The notes: generated by a model from the sequence alone, not told the origin. A stretch of 35,808 nt of DNA from Lachnospiraceae bacterium (GCA_900767585.1 CAAFZP010000010.1:1-35808), one strand, 5' to 3'; shown: positions 16,910 through 25,209, counted from the stretch's first letter. A program made the numbers and translations.

Positions 16910-18346
16910 TTAATATGCCTTTCCGAAATAAACCATATGCTTTGCAGGCTTGCCGCAATGTACACATACATCGCCAAGCTTCTCCTGTGCAAACGGAATA
17001 CATCTCGTTGTTGCGCCCGTCTCATCCTTGATGGCTGTCTCGCACGCTTCCTCACCGCACCACATTGCCTTGATAAAGCCCTGCTTATGCTCGAGAATAT
17101 CTGTAAATTCCTCCCAGTTTGCTGCAACATGTGTATGGGAATCCCGGTGTGCCAATGCTTTCGCATACATGTCATCATGCATCTGTGCAAGCAGTGCCTC
17201 ACAAGTCTCTGCCAGCTTGTCAAATGGCACGATGGTCTTCTCTCTCGTATCGCGGCGGACAACAACTGCCTGTCCTGCCTCGATATCCTTCGGACCAACT
17301 TCCACACGAAGCGGAATACCTTTTACTTCCTGCTCTGCAAACTTGAATCCTGGGCTCTTATCGGAATTATCCACCTTCACACGGAAGTTCGATGCGAGCA
17401 CGCTGCGAAGCTCTTCTGCCTTCTCGAGCACGCCCTCTTTCTTCTGCATGATCGGAACGATCATGATCTGTGTCGGAGCAACCTTTGGCGGAAGTACCAG
17501 TCCGCTGTCATCGCCATGTACCATAATGATGGCACCGATCATTCTCGTTGTCATACCCCAGGATGTCTGATGTACATACTGAAGCTGATTGTCCTTATCT
17601 GTATACTGGATGCCAAATGCCCGTGCGAATCCATCGCCGAAGTTGTGGCTTGTACCGGACTGCAGCGCCTTACCGTCGTGCATCAGTGACTCGATTGTAT
17701 AAGTTGCCTCTGCACCTGCGAACTTCTCCTTGTCTGTCTTGCGTCCCTTGATAACCGGAATTGCAAGTACATCCTTGCAGAAATCCGCATAGACATTTAA
17801 CATCTGAATGGTTCTTGCCTCTGCCTCCTCGGCAGTTGCGTGTGCGGTATGGCCTTCCTGCCACAGGAACTCTCTCGAACGAAGGAATGGTCTTGTCTCC
17901 TTCTCCCAGCGGACTACCGAACACCACTGGTTATATACCTTCGGAAGATCACGGTAGCTCTCGATCTCCTTCGAATAGAAATCACAGAACAATGTCTCGG
18001 ATGTCGGTCTGACACACAGGCGCTCCTGCAGTTCATTTAGTCCGCCATGGGTGACCCATGCAACTTCCGGTGCGAATCCTTCGACGTGATCTTTCTCTTT
18101 TTCGAGCAGACTCTCCGGGATAAACATCGGGAGATATACATTTTCTACACCGGTTGCTTTGAAACGCTCATCCAGGTTCTTCTGGATCAACTCCCAGATT
18201 GCATAACCTGCCGGCTTTATTACCATGCATCCTTTTACACTTGTGTAATCACACAGTTCTGCTTTGCGGACGACGTCCGTATACCACTGTGCGAAATCCT
18301 CATCCATCGCTGTAATATGCTCTACTAATTTCTTGTCCTTTGCCAT
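16910..18346 (-). CDS. proS: Prolyl-tRNA synthetase, type 3 (archaeal/eukaryotic-like)
   Basis: 478 residues, the usual length of the short ProS form without the editing insertion. It charges tRNA-Pro. The class II core has RPTSET at 113-118, the ATP/proline-binding stretch RPFLRSREFLWQEGHTAHAT at 152-171, and motif 3 TSWGMTTRMIGAII. An anticodon-binding domain follows, then the C-terminal zinc-type domain with CGEEACE and CVHCGKPA, ending KAY as is typical. AAAGGAAAAG precedes the ATG. It lies 26 bases downstream of the pseudouridine synthase gene, probably on one transcript, and is closed by the terminator at 16857-16890. Cytoplasmic. Confidence 0.96.
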   Translation of the reverse strand: MAKDKKLVEHITAMDEDFAQWYTDVVRKAELCDYTSVKGCMVIKPAGYAIWELIQKNLDERFKATGVENVYLPMFIPESLLEKEKDHVEGFAPEVAWVTHGGLNELQERLCVRPTSETLFCDFYSKEIESYRDLPKVYNQWCSVVRWEKETRPFLRSREFLWQEGHTAHATAEEAEARTIQMLNVYADFCKDVLAIPVIKGRKTDKEKFAGAEATYTIESLMHDGKALQSGTSHNFGDGFARAFGIQYTDKDNQLQYVHQTSWGMTTRMIGAIIMVHGDDSGLVLPPKVAPTQIMIVPIMQKKEGVLEKAEELRSVLASNFRVKVDNSDKSPGFKFAEQEVKGIPLRVEVGPKDIEAGQAVVVRRDTREKTIVPFDKLAETCEALLAQMHDDMYAKALAHRDSHTHVAANWEEFTDILEHKQGFIKAMWCGEEACETAIKDETGATTRCIPFAQEKLGDVCVHCGKPAKHMVYFGKAY

Positions 18347-18372
18347 TTCTCTTTTCCTTTCTATATTCCGCT

Positions 18373-19092
18373 TTATTCAAATTCGTCTAAATCAAGCACC
18401 TCGAAGGCTTCGCCCTCCGGTTCTTTCTTGATCACGAGTTCTTCCCCGGTCACGGGATGCGTAAACTCCATCCGGCAGGAGAAAAGCCCGATCTGTTTGT
18501 AGCGGCGTTTCGTCTTCGCGAATTTCGGGTTGTATTTCGTGTCACCCCAGATGCCGCACCCCCGGCTCGCAAACTGCGCCCGGATCTGATGATGTCTGCC
18601 GGTCACAAGCTCGATTAAGACATAACTTAAAGTGCCATCATCGGTATCCATGACATCAAGCACATCATAGAAAAGCTCGGCACGTTTGGCACCTTTGTCG
18701 CCTTTTTTTGCAACGGTTGTCATATTGGTGCGTCCATCCCGAACCAGATAGTCCACCATCTCACCATCCATGTCCGGAAGTTCTCCGGTAACCACTGCCT
18801 GATAAAACTTTGTGATTTCACCATCCTGCTGCATATCCGAAAGTTTCGCTGCCACTTCCGGTGTCTTTGCAAATACCATCACACCCCCTACGGGTCGGTC
18901 CAGCCGATGAATCGCTGCGACATATGGTTCCCCGGCATTCTCGTCATCATTTTGATCATACAGATAGTGCCGGACTTTGGTGATCATATCCTCATCATTT
19001 CCACGATCACCCTGGGACAACACGCCATAGGGTTTCACGCATGCGAGCAGATATGCATCCTCATATAACACTTCTAACTTCATAGCATCCAT
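18373..19092 (-). CDS. RluA-family RNA pseudouridine synthase
   Basis: 239 residues with no S4 domain. It isomerises uridine to pseudouridine in rRNA or tRNA. The catalytic motif HRLDRPVGG is at 62-70 with nucleophile Asp65, and the second family motif GRHHQIRAQFASRGCGIWGD lies around 165-184. Its short size and lack of an N-terminal RNA-binding domain resemble RluC/YhcT-type single-domain members, so the target base cannot be named. The start at 19092 (ATG) has only a weak GGATGG upstream. The ATG three codons later is possible. A promoter is visible at 19153-19181. proS follows after 26 bases. Confidence 0.9.
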   Translation of the reverse strand: MDAMKLEVLYEDAYLLACVKPYGVLSQGDRGNDEDMITKVRHYLYDQNDDENAGEPYVAAIHRLDRPVGGVMVFAKTPEVAAKLSDMQQDGEITKFYQAVVTGELPDMDGEMVDYLVRDGRTNMTTVAKKGDKGAKRAELFYDVLDVMDTDDGTLSYVLIELVTGRHHQIRAQFASRGCGIWGDTKYNPKFAKTKRRYKQIGLFSCRMEFTHPVTGEELVIKKEPEGEAFEVLDLDEFE

Positions 19093-19152
19093 CCATTCTT
19101 ATCTAAAATACAGATTTCCATTCTTTGTTATATCTGCACATAACTAAAAGAA

Positions 19153-19181
19153 ATTATACCGCAACTGCATCGATTCAGCAA
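19153..19181 (-). promoter_or_regulatory. Sigma-A type promoter for the rluA-type gene and proS
   Basis: Minus strand: TTGCTG (19181-19176), a 17-base spacer and a perfect TATAAT (19158-19153), 60 bases upstream of the ATG at 19092. The -35 box is weak (three of six). Confidence 0.55.
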
Positions 19182-19227
19182 GGAAAAAGTAAGACAATGT
19201 CTCGTCAGCGCGGTTTTAGCCACCGGC

Positions 19228-21183
19228 TTAGACGCGTCCCTCCCGGAGCACCCCAAACGCGCGTCCCACATCCAATACGCCCCAGCCCCAGGACGGATTT
19301 GGATATGTGATATCTGCCACCGGCCGTGTACCGCGAATCAACATCTGGCGTACCACCTCCGTATTCAACCCGTAATGGTTTCCCTGCACAATCCCCCATT
19401 CCAGCAAAAGCGCTGCCGCGCCTGCGGCAAATGCTGCTGCCACGCTCGTTCCACTCCGCCTTGCAAAAAGCGGAAGTGTCCCACTGCCGCCGGCAAACGC
19501 CCCGAACACATCAACCGCAGGCGCAGCAAAATCCGGCTGGATCCGTCCTTTCCGCGTATATCCACGGCTCGACGCCGGGTAGATGGAACTATTTTGATGA
19601 TTATATCCGGCAACCGTGATCGTCCCCCGCGCATTTGCAGGCGCGCACAGGATTACCTCCGGATCCGGACGTGAAAACCGGGTACCTTCCTGCACAAACT
19701 GCCGGATTGGCAGCCATGCATCATAACCGACCGGATAACTGTTGTAACTTTCCTCGACTTCTATCCGCCAGATGCCCGCCGCCGGCCGCTCAAACCGGAG
19801 CAGGACAAACGGATCGCCGGAATTATTTTCGACGACGACATTTTCTGCATAAAGAACCGTTCCCTCATACAGATACGTAATCATCGCCGCCGCATCCCGG
19901 TTCGGAGGCAGCCGGTCAAACCGTTCCCCTGTCGGCGAAACGACAACAATCTGGTACAGACTCGGCGCCCGCCCCCAGATCTCCATACAAAAGCCCGGAT
20001 TTCCAGCTTCCACATAGATTTCCATCTCACTGCGCTCCAGCCGGTTCTGGCCGGACGCGATTCCGGCTTCACTATATGACGACCGGCTCTGGCCGGATAT
20101 GATTCCGGCTTCACTGTATGACGACCGGCTCTGGCCGGATATGATCCCGGCTTCGCTGTATGACGTCCGGATCTGGCTGGACGCGTGCGCGCCGCTGCCG
20201 AGTTCATTGCCGGCACTTCCAACCACGCATACGCCCGGCAATGTCACAATCGTGTCCAGATATAATTCCAGATTCAGATTTCCATTATGATCCCCCTGGC
20301 TGCTTCCAATCCCCAGGCAGATCACAAGCGATTTTTTCAGTTCTATCGCCTTGTTGATCAGATACTTTATACCGAGCACGATATCCGCTTCCGAATAACA
20401 GGGCACATCATCCGGGATCAGAAAAAACTCCCGCAGGCGGCGTTTGGCCGGTTTCAATTTCACCATCAGAATCTCCGCTTCCGGTGCAACGCCCGTGAAT
20501 ATCGTATCTTCCTGTTCATACAAAGCCCCGGCAGCCACAGATGCCAGAAACGTCCCGTGCCCGTTTTCATCCCGGCTTGGCACAATCGCATACGGCTGGT
20601 CTGCCTGCAACGCATACGTAAGCATCTCGTTCGTATATTCCCGCCCATATCCAAATATCGGCCGGAAATCCGCCTGCAGTCGTGCAACACTTTCCGAGTT
20701 TACTTCTTCCGCTCGGTTCACACGTCCGTTTTCCTGCATCATCTGATATGACATTTCCGTCTGGTCCCAGATAGCGGCTACACGGGAAGAACCGTCAGCC
20801 CGCCGGAATACCGGATGCGCAAAATCAATCCCCGTATCAACAAATCCAATCAACACATCTTCCCCTTTCAGGGAAAGCCCCTGTGTCGTTTGCACCTGCG
20901 GTGCACCGATCGCCTGTATCGCAGACGTGTCCATCAGCCCAAAACATTTCGGAATCCGGTCATACCCGATCCGAAACAATACATCCCGCGAAAGCAGCTG
21001 CCCCTGCGCATCATATGCGCCACGGTAAGCAACCAGAAACTGACTGTTGACAATCGTCACACAATCCGGCTGCAGCTCCGCCACCACGCCGCCCAGGTTA
21101 TTATCGTACTTGACCAGGAAATCCAACACATCCTCGTCATAGACATATGCCGCACATGCAGAATCATTCTGACTCTGATCCAT
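19228..21183 (-). CDS. CspA/B-like subtilisin-family serine protease
   Basis: 651 residues. Subtilase triad: Asp116 in FVDTGIDFAHP, His209 in DENGHGTFLAS and Ser580 in RSGTSVAAA. There is no signal peptide. The first ~100 residues look like the prodomain of Csp germination proteases. A large non-catalytic insert between His and Ser (about 340-500) fits the jelly-roll domain of the CspA-like branch, whose members in clostridia cleave the cortex hydrolase SleC zymogen during germination. All three catalytic residues are present, so it should be active, unlike the pseudoproteases CspA/CspC of C. difficile. No sleC is in view, so the substrate is inferred. Within the insert is a 14-residue tandem repeat (19990s-20185 region; see 20041-20185). 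GGAGAGAAG precedes the start, right after a terminator. Confidence 0.87.
   Translation of the reverse strand: MDQSQNDSACAAYVYDEDVLDFLVKYDNNLGGVVAELQPDCVTIVNSQFLVAYRGAYDAQGQLLSRDVLFRIGYDRIPKCFGLMDTSAIQAIGAPQVQTTQGLSLKGEDVLIGFVDTGIDFAHPVFRRADGSSRVAAIWDQTEMSYQMMQENGRVNRAEEVNSESVARLQADFRPIFGYGREYTNEMLTYALQADQPYAIVPSRDENGHGTFLASVAAGALYEQEDTIFTGVAPEAEILMVKLKPAKRRLREFFLIPDDVPCYSEADIVLGIKYLINKAIELKKSLVICLGIGSSQGDHNGNLNLELYLDTIVTLPGVCVVGSAGNELGSGAHASSQIRTSYSEAGIISGQSRSSYSEAGIISGQSRSSYSEAGIASGQNRLERSEMEIYVEAGNPGFCMEIWGRAPSLYQIVVVSPTGERFDRLPPNRDAAAMITYLYEGTVLYAENVVVENNSGDPFVLLRFERPAAGIWRIEVEESYNSYPVGYDAWLPIRQFVQEGTRFSRPDPEVILCAPANARGTITVAGYNHQNSSIYPASSRGYTRKGRIQPDFAAPAVDVFGAFAGGSGTLPLFARRSGTSVAAAFAAGAAALLLEWGIVQGNHYGLNTEVVRQMLIRGTRPVADITYPNPSWGWGVLDVGRAFGVLREGRV
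20041..20185 (-). repeat. 42-bp in-frame tandem repeat in the Csp-like protease
   Basis: Units at 20041-20082, 20083-20124 and 20125-20166, then a partial unit to 20185. Units two and three differ at 3 of 42 bases, and units one and two at 5. Each encodes 14 residues of the type SSYSEAGIISGQSR. Multiples of three keep the frame, so copy number can change without breaking the protein. Confidence 0.95.
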
Positions 21184-21195
21184 CCGCTTCTCTCC

Positions 21196-21234
21196 AAAAA
21201 GAAAACTCCCTCGGTATAGGATATGCCGGGGAGT
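21196..21234 (-). terminator. Intrinsic terminator directly before the Csp-like protease
   Basis: Minus strand: ACTCCCCGG pairs with CCGAGGGAGT (one bulged A) around an 11-base loop, followed by TTTCTTTTT. It ends about 12 bases before the protease ATG and abuts its ribosome binding site. It would close the old minus-strand unit whose remnant ends at 21264. The loop region contains CATATCCTA (21225-21217). Confidence 0.8.
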
Positions 21235-21263
21235 GAGGAAAAGTCTTATTACTCGATAAAAAA

Positions 21264-21410
21264 TTACGCATTACTCTTCAAAATTTTCTTTTTTAAATCC
21301 ATTAATGCTTCGTAGTTCACCGCAGTATCAAACGCATTTTGATCAAGATTTGCCTCGATATATTTTCGTATTCCTGTAGTTGAGTCCACAAAACAGTATC
21401 TACCGTTTTG
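21264..21410 (-). pseudogene. C-terminal remnant of an unidentified gene
   Basis: 48 codons open after a TGA at 21413-21411, ending in TAA at 21264, with protein-like composition (for example FVDSTTGIRKYIEANL and ALMDLKKKILKSNA). There is no start codon with a ribosome binding site, and it follows another remnant in a different frame. I do not recognise the family. The terminator at 21196-21234 sits just downstream, consistent with this being the true 3' end of a former operon gene. Confidence 0.5.
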
Positions 21411-21424
21411 TCAAATCATTCATG

Positions 21425-21715
21425 CTATCTATAATCAACAACCTGCGGTTCTATTCCTGTATTCACCCAATTTCCCGCATTCTCCCCAGCCTCTTGACCA
21501 ACTATATTATATCCTTCTTGTGTATAATGATATATATCGTACATCATCCCTCGATTCTTCATCGATATAAATTGTGTGGAAACTAATGTACAGTTGCTAT
21601 CATCTTTACACAAAGAAATCTGAGCCTGTATTATATCGTCATATATGGTATCATCCTCTACATTCTTCTTTCCAATAGTAACAACAAAGCATTGAGAAAT
21701 AAGCTGTTTGTCCAC
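21425..21715 (-). pseudogene. C-terminal remnant of a SASA/SGNH-type carbohydrate esterase
   Basis: About 96 codons open from 21715, overlapping the end of the acyltransferase gene in another frame. The sequence reads like the C-terminal third of a sialate O-acetylesterase-type (SASA) domain: CFVVTIGKKN, then LVSTQFISMKNRGMMYD, then YHYTQEGYNIVG and NAGNWVNTGIEP. The D-x-x-H pair of the SGNH active site is in YDIYHYTQEG. The part carrying the catalytic serine block is absent. There is no ATG (only GTG at 21715) and no ribosome binding site. It looks like what remains after a deletion joined the 5' part of the acyltransferase gene to the 3' part of an esterase gene. Confidence 0.65.
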
Positions 21716-23049
21716 ATATCCGTATTATCAAATACATATAGCTCTCCATCTGATGCTACTGTATGTCCACCCAGATATGCATCTTGCTGCAGTACATTCC
21801 AATCATTCAAGTTTTTTGAACATGAATCTGAATATAAAATTCTTGAATTCCAACAATCTATTATAAAATATCTATTTCCACATTTTTCAATCATAGTAGG
21901 AACATATAACCGTTCCTCCCACGTAGTATTTTGTAAGATAATTGCCTGCTCCTGTTTAAATGTTCTATAATCAGCAAAGCATGAATATCCAAATCCCAAT
22001 ATGACAATAATAGCAAATACCGCCTGCAAAATATTTTTTGTATCTACGCGTCTTATCTTAGACGCCAATAAATCCCCTGCTTTAATTGCATTCCGTTCAA
22101 TGAATCGTTCAGATAATGCGGCTAATGCTATACTTATAACAATTACAACCACAGACTTTATCCAGCTATTCTTTATGTATAAATTAGCATAACTTAAAAC
22201 AATATAATGAATCAAATAAATCGAATAACTAATCTTCCCTATAAATTGAAGGACTCTTATTTTCTCCAATGCCAAACGCAAATACACTGACTTTTTTATA
22301 CATAACAAGATAATTATCCAAATTATCGAAATGTACAAATACTTGTTTTGCAAATATTTATCCGGTTGAATTCCAAAAACGCGTTCCCGAATACCTGGTA
22401 TTAAGAAAACCATAAAAATAACAAGTAATATTGCTACTATATCACAAACAATACACTTATCTTCTTTCAACTTTACAAATGCCAACGCAGTACACATTCC
22501 CAACAAAAACACCGGTAAATACCAAAATAAGCAAATACTATTTTCATTGTATGTAGTATATGGAAAAAGCACCGACAAACCAGTTGTTGCTAACAATGCC
22601 AGAGCCAAACTATATATTTTCTTTATCCTTGTGAATATTACTAAGACCACAGGGATGATTAAATAAAATTTAACTTCTACAGGGATTGCCCAAAAGTGTC
22701 CATATCCTTGTAACAACAATACATGCTTTAAAGCATCTATTGTTTTAATATATTTCAAAAATATACACACTAATAAAACAACAAGATACACTGGATAAAT
22801 ACGAAAAAATCTTTTTATATAAAAGGAAAATGCGTCTTTCAAATTAAACTTTTTATTATTTTTTACCCATGGATAATAAACAAAAAAACCACTAAGAACA
22901 AAAAATAACCAAACCCCTATTTTTCCACATCCTGACACTCTTATTCCTACCGACGGAATCGTGGACAATATATGCGCAAATAAAACTATCAGACATGCTA
23001 TTCCTCTTAACGAGTCTAAATATTTTTCTCTTTCATTACCATTATTCAT
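21658..23049 (-). CDS. Membrane acyltransferase (OafA-like) with truncated propeller-like tail
   Basis: 463 residues. Acyltransferase family 3: YLDSLRGIACLIVLFAHI at 10-27 carries the R/H signature, followed by GKIGVWLFFVLSGFFVYY and about ten membrane helices to residue ~375. Such proteins O-acylate surface sugars. The C-terminal extracytoplasmic part (about 380-445: NRYFIIDCWNSRILYSD, GGHTVASDGELYVFDNTD) resembles blades of a beta-propeller, then breaks into WTNSLFLNALLLLLERRM, which is not propeller-like and overlaps the esterase remnant in a different frame. The tail is therefore probably truncated and altered by a deletion. AGGGAG lies 10 bases before the ATG. Whether it still works is uncertain. 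A degraded partial copy lies at 24899-25128. Confidence 0.75.
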   Translation of the reverse strand: MNNGNEREKYLDSLRGIACLIVLFAHILSTIPSVGIRVSGCGKIGVWLFFVLSGFFVYYPWVKNNKKFNLKDAFSFYIKRFFRIYPVYLVVLLVCIFLKYIKTIDALKHVLLLQGYGHFWAIPVEVKFYLIIPVVLVIFTRIKKIYSLALALLATTGLSVLFPYTTYNENSICLFWYLPVFLLGMCTALAFVKLKEDKCIVCDIVAILLVIFMVFLIPGIRERVFGIQPDKYLQNKYLYISIIWIIILLCIKKSVYLRLALEKIRVLQFIGKISYSIYLIHYIVLSYANLYIKNSWIKSVVVIVISIALAALSERFIERNAIKAGDLLASKIRRVDTKNILQAVFAIIVILGFGYSCFADYRTFKQEQAIILQNTTWEERLYVPTMIEKCGNRYFIIDCWNSRILYSDSCSKNLNDWNVLQQDAYLGGHTVASDGELYVFDNTDMWTNSLFLNALLLLLERRM

Positions 23050-23206
23050 TTTTTAAATTCTCCCTATACCCATTGTCTGTTCCCATTTATTTGGTCTTCT
23101 ATGATACTAAATTTATATTCAGCCACAATGAAAACACAGGTATTAACACCCATATGAATCTGGATTGAAATATTCATTCCTATACCGTCTTACTGATGTT
23201 ATCACC

Positions 23207-24838
23207 CTATTGTGCAACATCTGTCGCTTTTATCGTATATGACATATATTTTTGTATCAGAGGGATAATCTCATTGCGTTCTGGTTCCGTCAGATCCCGC
23301 ACCGAATCAATGGATGTATATTTATAATAATCACTATCCGGAATAGAATATACTTTATCCAATAAAAAGTTCCCATCATTTTCAGTAAACAACGATCGTC
23401 CCAGGAAATAATTTGCCCCATCTATATCAAAATAATCCAATACCGTCGGTGCCATGCACAAACTATTGCGCCCACCTGCATCCAGCTTTGTGGCATCAAC
23501 CCCATTATACCAGACAAAAAACGGTACCTTGTCGCAGAAGAAATCATCTCTTCTATATTCCGGCTCAAATGTTTTTATGAAATCCTCATCCTCATTTGTG
23601 CAATGATCACTCGTAAACACAATAGCCAAATCATCGAACTCATCATTTCCTGCAAACTGACTCATAAACTCTCCAAAATAGTAATCATCATTTGCAAACC
23701 GATTCAAAAGTCCGTTACTCCCATCTCCGTACTTATATGTTGTGTTGTCCAACGTCACATGCGTTCCAAATGTATAGATTACAATGAACTGCGGTTGCTC
23801 TGATTTCCGTTTTTCCAAAAGCGTATTCTCAAGCAAGATATACGCTTTGTCATCCGTAATCCAATCCTCTGTCTCCTCATCCGTAACCACTTCATCAAAT
23901 CCAAGCGTTTCTAAATACTTTGAGAAAACGCTATTATTGGGTTCTGTATTGATCATCGTTGTCGCATAGCCATTTTCGCTCATGATTTGCTGCATAGATA
24001 TCAGTGGATTTTCGTCCAAATTATTATATTGATGTCCCGAATATAGCTGGCCGAGAATCCCTCTATAAGTTGCAACTGTGTGATTATAATAATTGGTAAA
24101 CCACAGGGAATTCTGCTCATAATATCGCACATTTGGCATGATGTCCCGCTCATCATCCACAATATTCTGCGAAAGACCTTCTGTAAAAATCAATACAATA
24201 TCCGGTTTTTCCTTTTTAAACGGAGACGTTATGTTATCCCCAACCGTGTCCTTATAGAACAAGGTGTCCAAATCACGCGCATCACCATTTACATTTTGCT
24301 TGATTTTTTCGTAATTCTCATGTCGAATCCACATATGTGACACAAGAATGACACTATTCTCGATCGGCGAATAGTCTGTCATAACAACTACCGCAATTTC
24401 AGCGGCCAAACAAGCCAAAATAAGAATATACTTTTTAAATCCTTTTCCCTGTTTCTTCCGTTTTATGCAAGGAGTTGGGATGCACAAGGCAACCACAAAC
24501 AGGATGATATAAGGCAGGTACATTGAAATCTTCCCACTAATTGCATGAATAGAGTTTAAATTGGTAATCATAATCAATGAAACAAACCCGCCACTAAATC
24601 GAAAAACGACTAATTCCACTCCGACAACCAGCAGCATAACAACATTCAATATGTACCCCGCTACCTGGTTTTTATCTGATAAATACCCGGATATCGCCGC
24701 AATAAATAGAACTTCAACCTCACCACAGATAAACACCCATGGTTTGTCAACCATCACTGAACATTGCAGAAGCAGAATTGTAAAGAACAAATATTTGATT
24801 GTATATAGTAATACAGAAATAATCTTTTTTATGTTCAT
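23207..24838 (-). CDS. LTA synthase-like membrane sulfatase-fold transferase
   Basis: 543 residues. Five membrane helices (about 7-26, 36-52, 60-78, 104-121, 136-153), then an extracytoplasmic alkaline-phosphatase/sulfatase-fold domain from about 210. Visible counterparts of the LtaS/EptA active site are the metal ligand Glu220 in LIFTEGLS, the nucleophile candidate Thr254 or Thr257 in NHTVATYRG, TFGTH, and FTSDHCT with the metal Asp/His. Family members transfer glycerol phosphate or phosphoethanolamine from a phospholipid to teichoic acid or surface sugar. Which one applies here cannot be told. AAAGGAAAG precedes the start. In the polysaccharide region it would decorate the exported glycan. 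Flanked by a decayed acyltransferase copy upstream. Confidence 0.82.
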   Translation of the reverse strand: MNIKKIISVLLYTIKYLFFTILLLQCSVMVDKPWVFICGEVEVLFIAAISGYLSDKNQVAGYILNVVMLLVVGVELVVFRFSGGFVSLIMITNLNSIHAISGKISMYLPYIILFVVALCIPTPCIKRKKQGKGFKKYILILACLAAEIAVVVMTDYSPIENSVILVSHMWIRHENYEKIKQNVNGDARDLDTLFYKDTVGDNITSPFKKEKPDIVLIFTEGLSQNIVDDERDIMPNVRYYEQNSLWFTNYYNHTVATYRGILGQLYSGHQYNNLDENPLISMQQIMSENGYATTMINTEPNNSVFSKYLETLGFDEVVTDEETEDWITDDKAYILLENTLLEKRKSEQPQFIVIYTFGTHVTLDNTTYKYGDGSNGLLNRFANDDYYFGEFMSQFAGNDEFDDLAIVFTSDHCTNEDEDFIKTFEPEYRRDDFFCDKVPFFVWYNGVDATKLDAGGRNSLCMAPTVLDYFDIDGANYFLGRSLFTENDGNFLLDKVYSIPDSDYYKYTSIDSVRDLTEPERNEIIPLIQKYMSYTIKATDVAQ

Positions 24839-24849
24839 TCTTTCCTTTG

Positions 24850-24877
24850 TTTATATTGAAGTTTACATCGAGACCAA
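24850..24877 (-). promoter_or_regulatory. Possible promoter for the LTA synthase-like gene
   Basis: Minus strand: TTGGTC (24877-24872), a 16-base spacer and TATAAA (24855-24850), 12 bases upstream of the start codon. The spacing to the ATG leaves almost no leader and the -35 box is poor, so this is tentative. Confidence 0.3.
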
Positions 24878-24898
24878 TATCTCCCAACCAATATCAAT

Positions 24899-25128
24899 GT
24901 AAGATAATGACCTACTCCTGTTTAAATGTTCTATAATCAGAAAAACATGAACATCCAAATATCAATATAACAATAATAGCAAATATAACCTGCAAAATAT
25001 TTTTTGCATTTATGCGTCTTATCTTAAAAGCCAATAATTCCCCAACTTTAATGCATTCCCAGCAAAAACACTAATAAATGCCAAAATAAGTAAATACTAT
25101 TTTCATTGTTTGTAGTATATGGAACAGA
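24899..25128 (-). pseudogene. Degraded, internally deleted copy of the acyltransferase gene
   Basis: The stretch from 24899 to about 25060 aligns base for base with about 21932-22095 inside the acyltransferase gene (shared blocks include TCCTGTTTAAATGTTCTATA and CCTGCAAAATATTTTTT). It then jumps: 25060-25125 matches about 22498-22565 (AAATACTATTTTCATTG). The ~400 bases between these points in the intact gene are missing. Several substitutions and the jump destroy the frame. This is the main content of the 371-base gap between 24838 and 25210. Confidence 0.85.
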
Positions 25129-25130
25129 TA

Positions 25131-25201
25131 CAAAAAGCGACCTCCAGCTTTTCATCCAACAGCTTTCCAATCATTGTTCTCTACAACACGGTGCGCTTTT
25201 T
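25131..25201 (-). terminator. Long-loop terminator after the acyltransferase gene
   Basis: AAAAAGCG (25201-25194 on the minus strand) pairs with CGCTTTTT (25139-25132), extended by ACC/GGT with one bulge, around a long loop of roughly 47 bases. It lies 9 bases after the stop at 25210 and ends in TTTTTG. The long loop makes it less certain. Because the A and T tracts are symmetric it could work on either strand. Confidence 0.5.
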
Positions 25202-25209
25202 ATCGAAAG

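Noticed and set aside
16784..17689. A 301-codon plus-strand open frame across the cca-proS boundary
   Set aside because: It is antisense to most of proS and crosses its terminator, has no ribosome binding site and a Cys/His/Leu-rich composition typical of a shadow frame.
20041..20185. 42-bp repeats considered as a CRISPR array or regulatory iterons
   Set aside because: They are contiguous, in frame within a protease gene and have no spacers.
23050..23206. The 157-base gap between the LTA synthase-like gene and the acyltransferase
   Set aside because: I looked for a promoter, terminator or small gene and saw only weak -10-like boxes without a matching -35.
25160..25200. A short minus-strand frame reading HRVVENNDWKAVG as the tail of another gene
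   Set aside because: It is only about 14 codons and lies inside the predicted terminator loop. Chance is a sufficient explanation.
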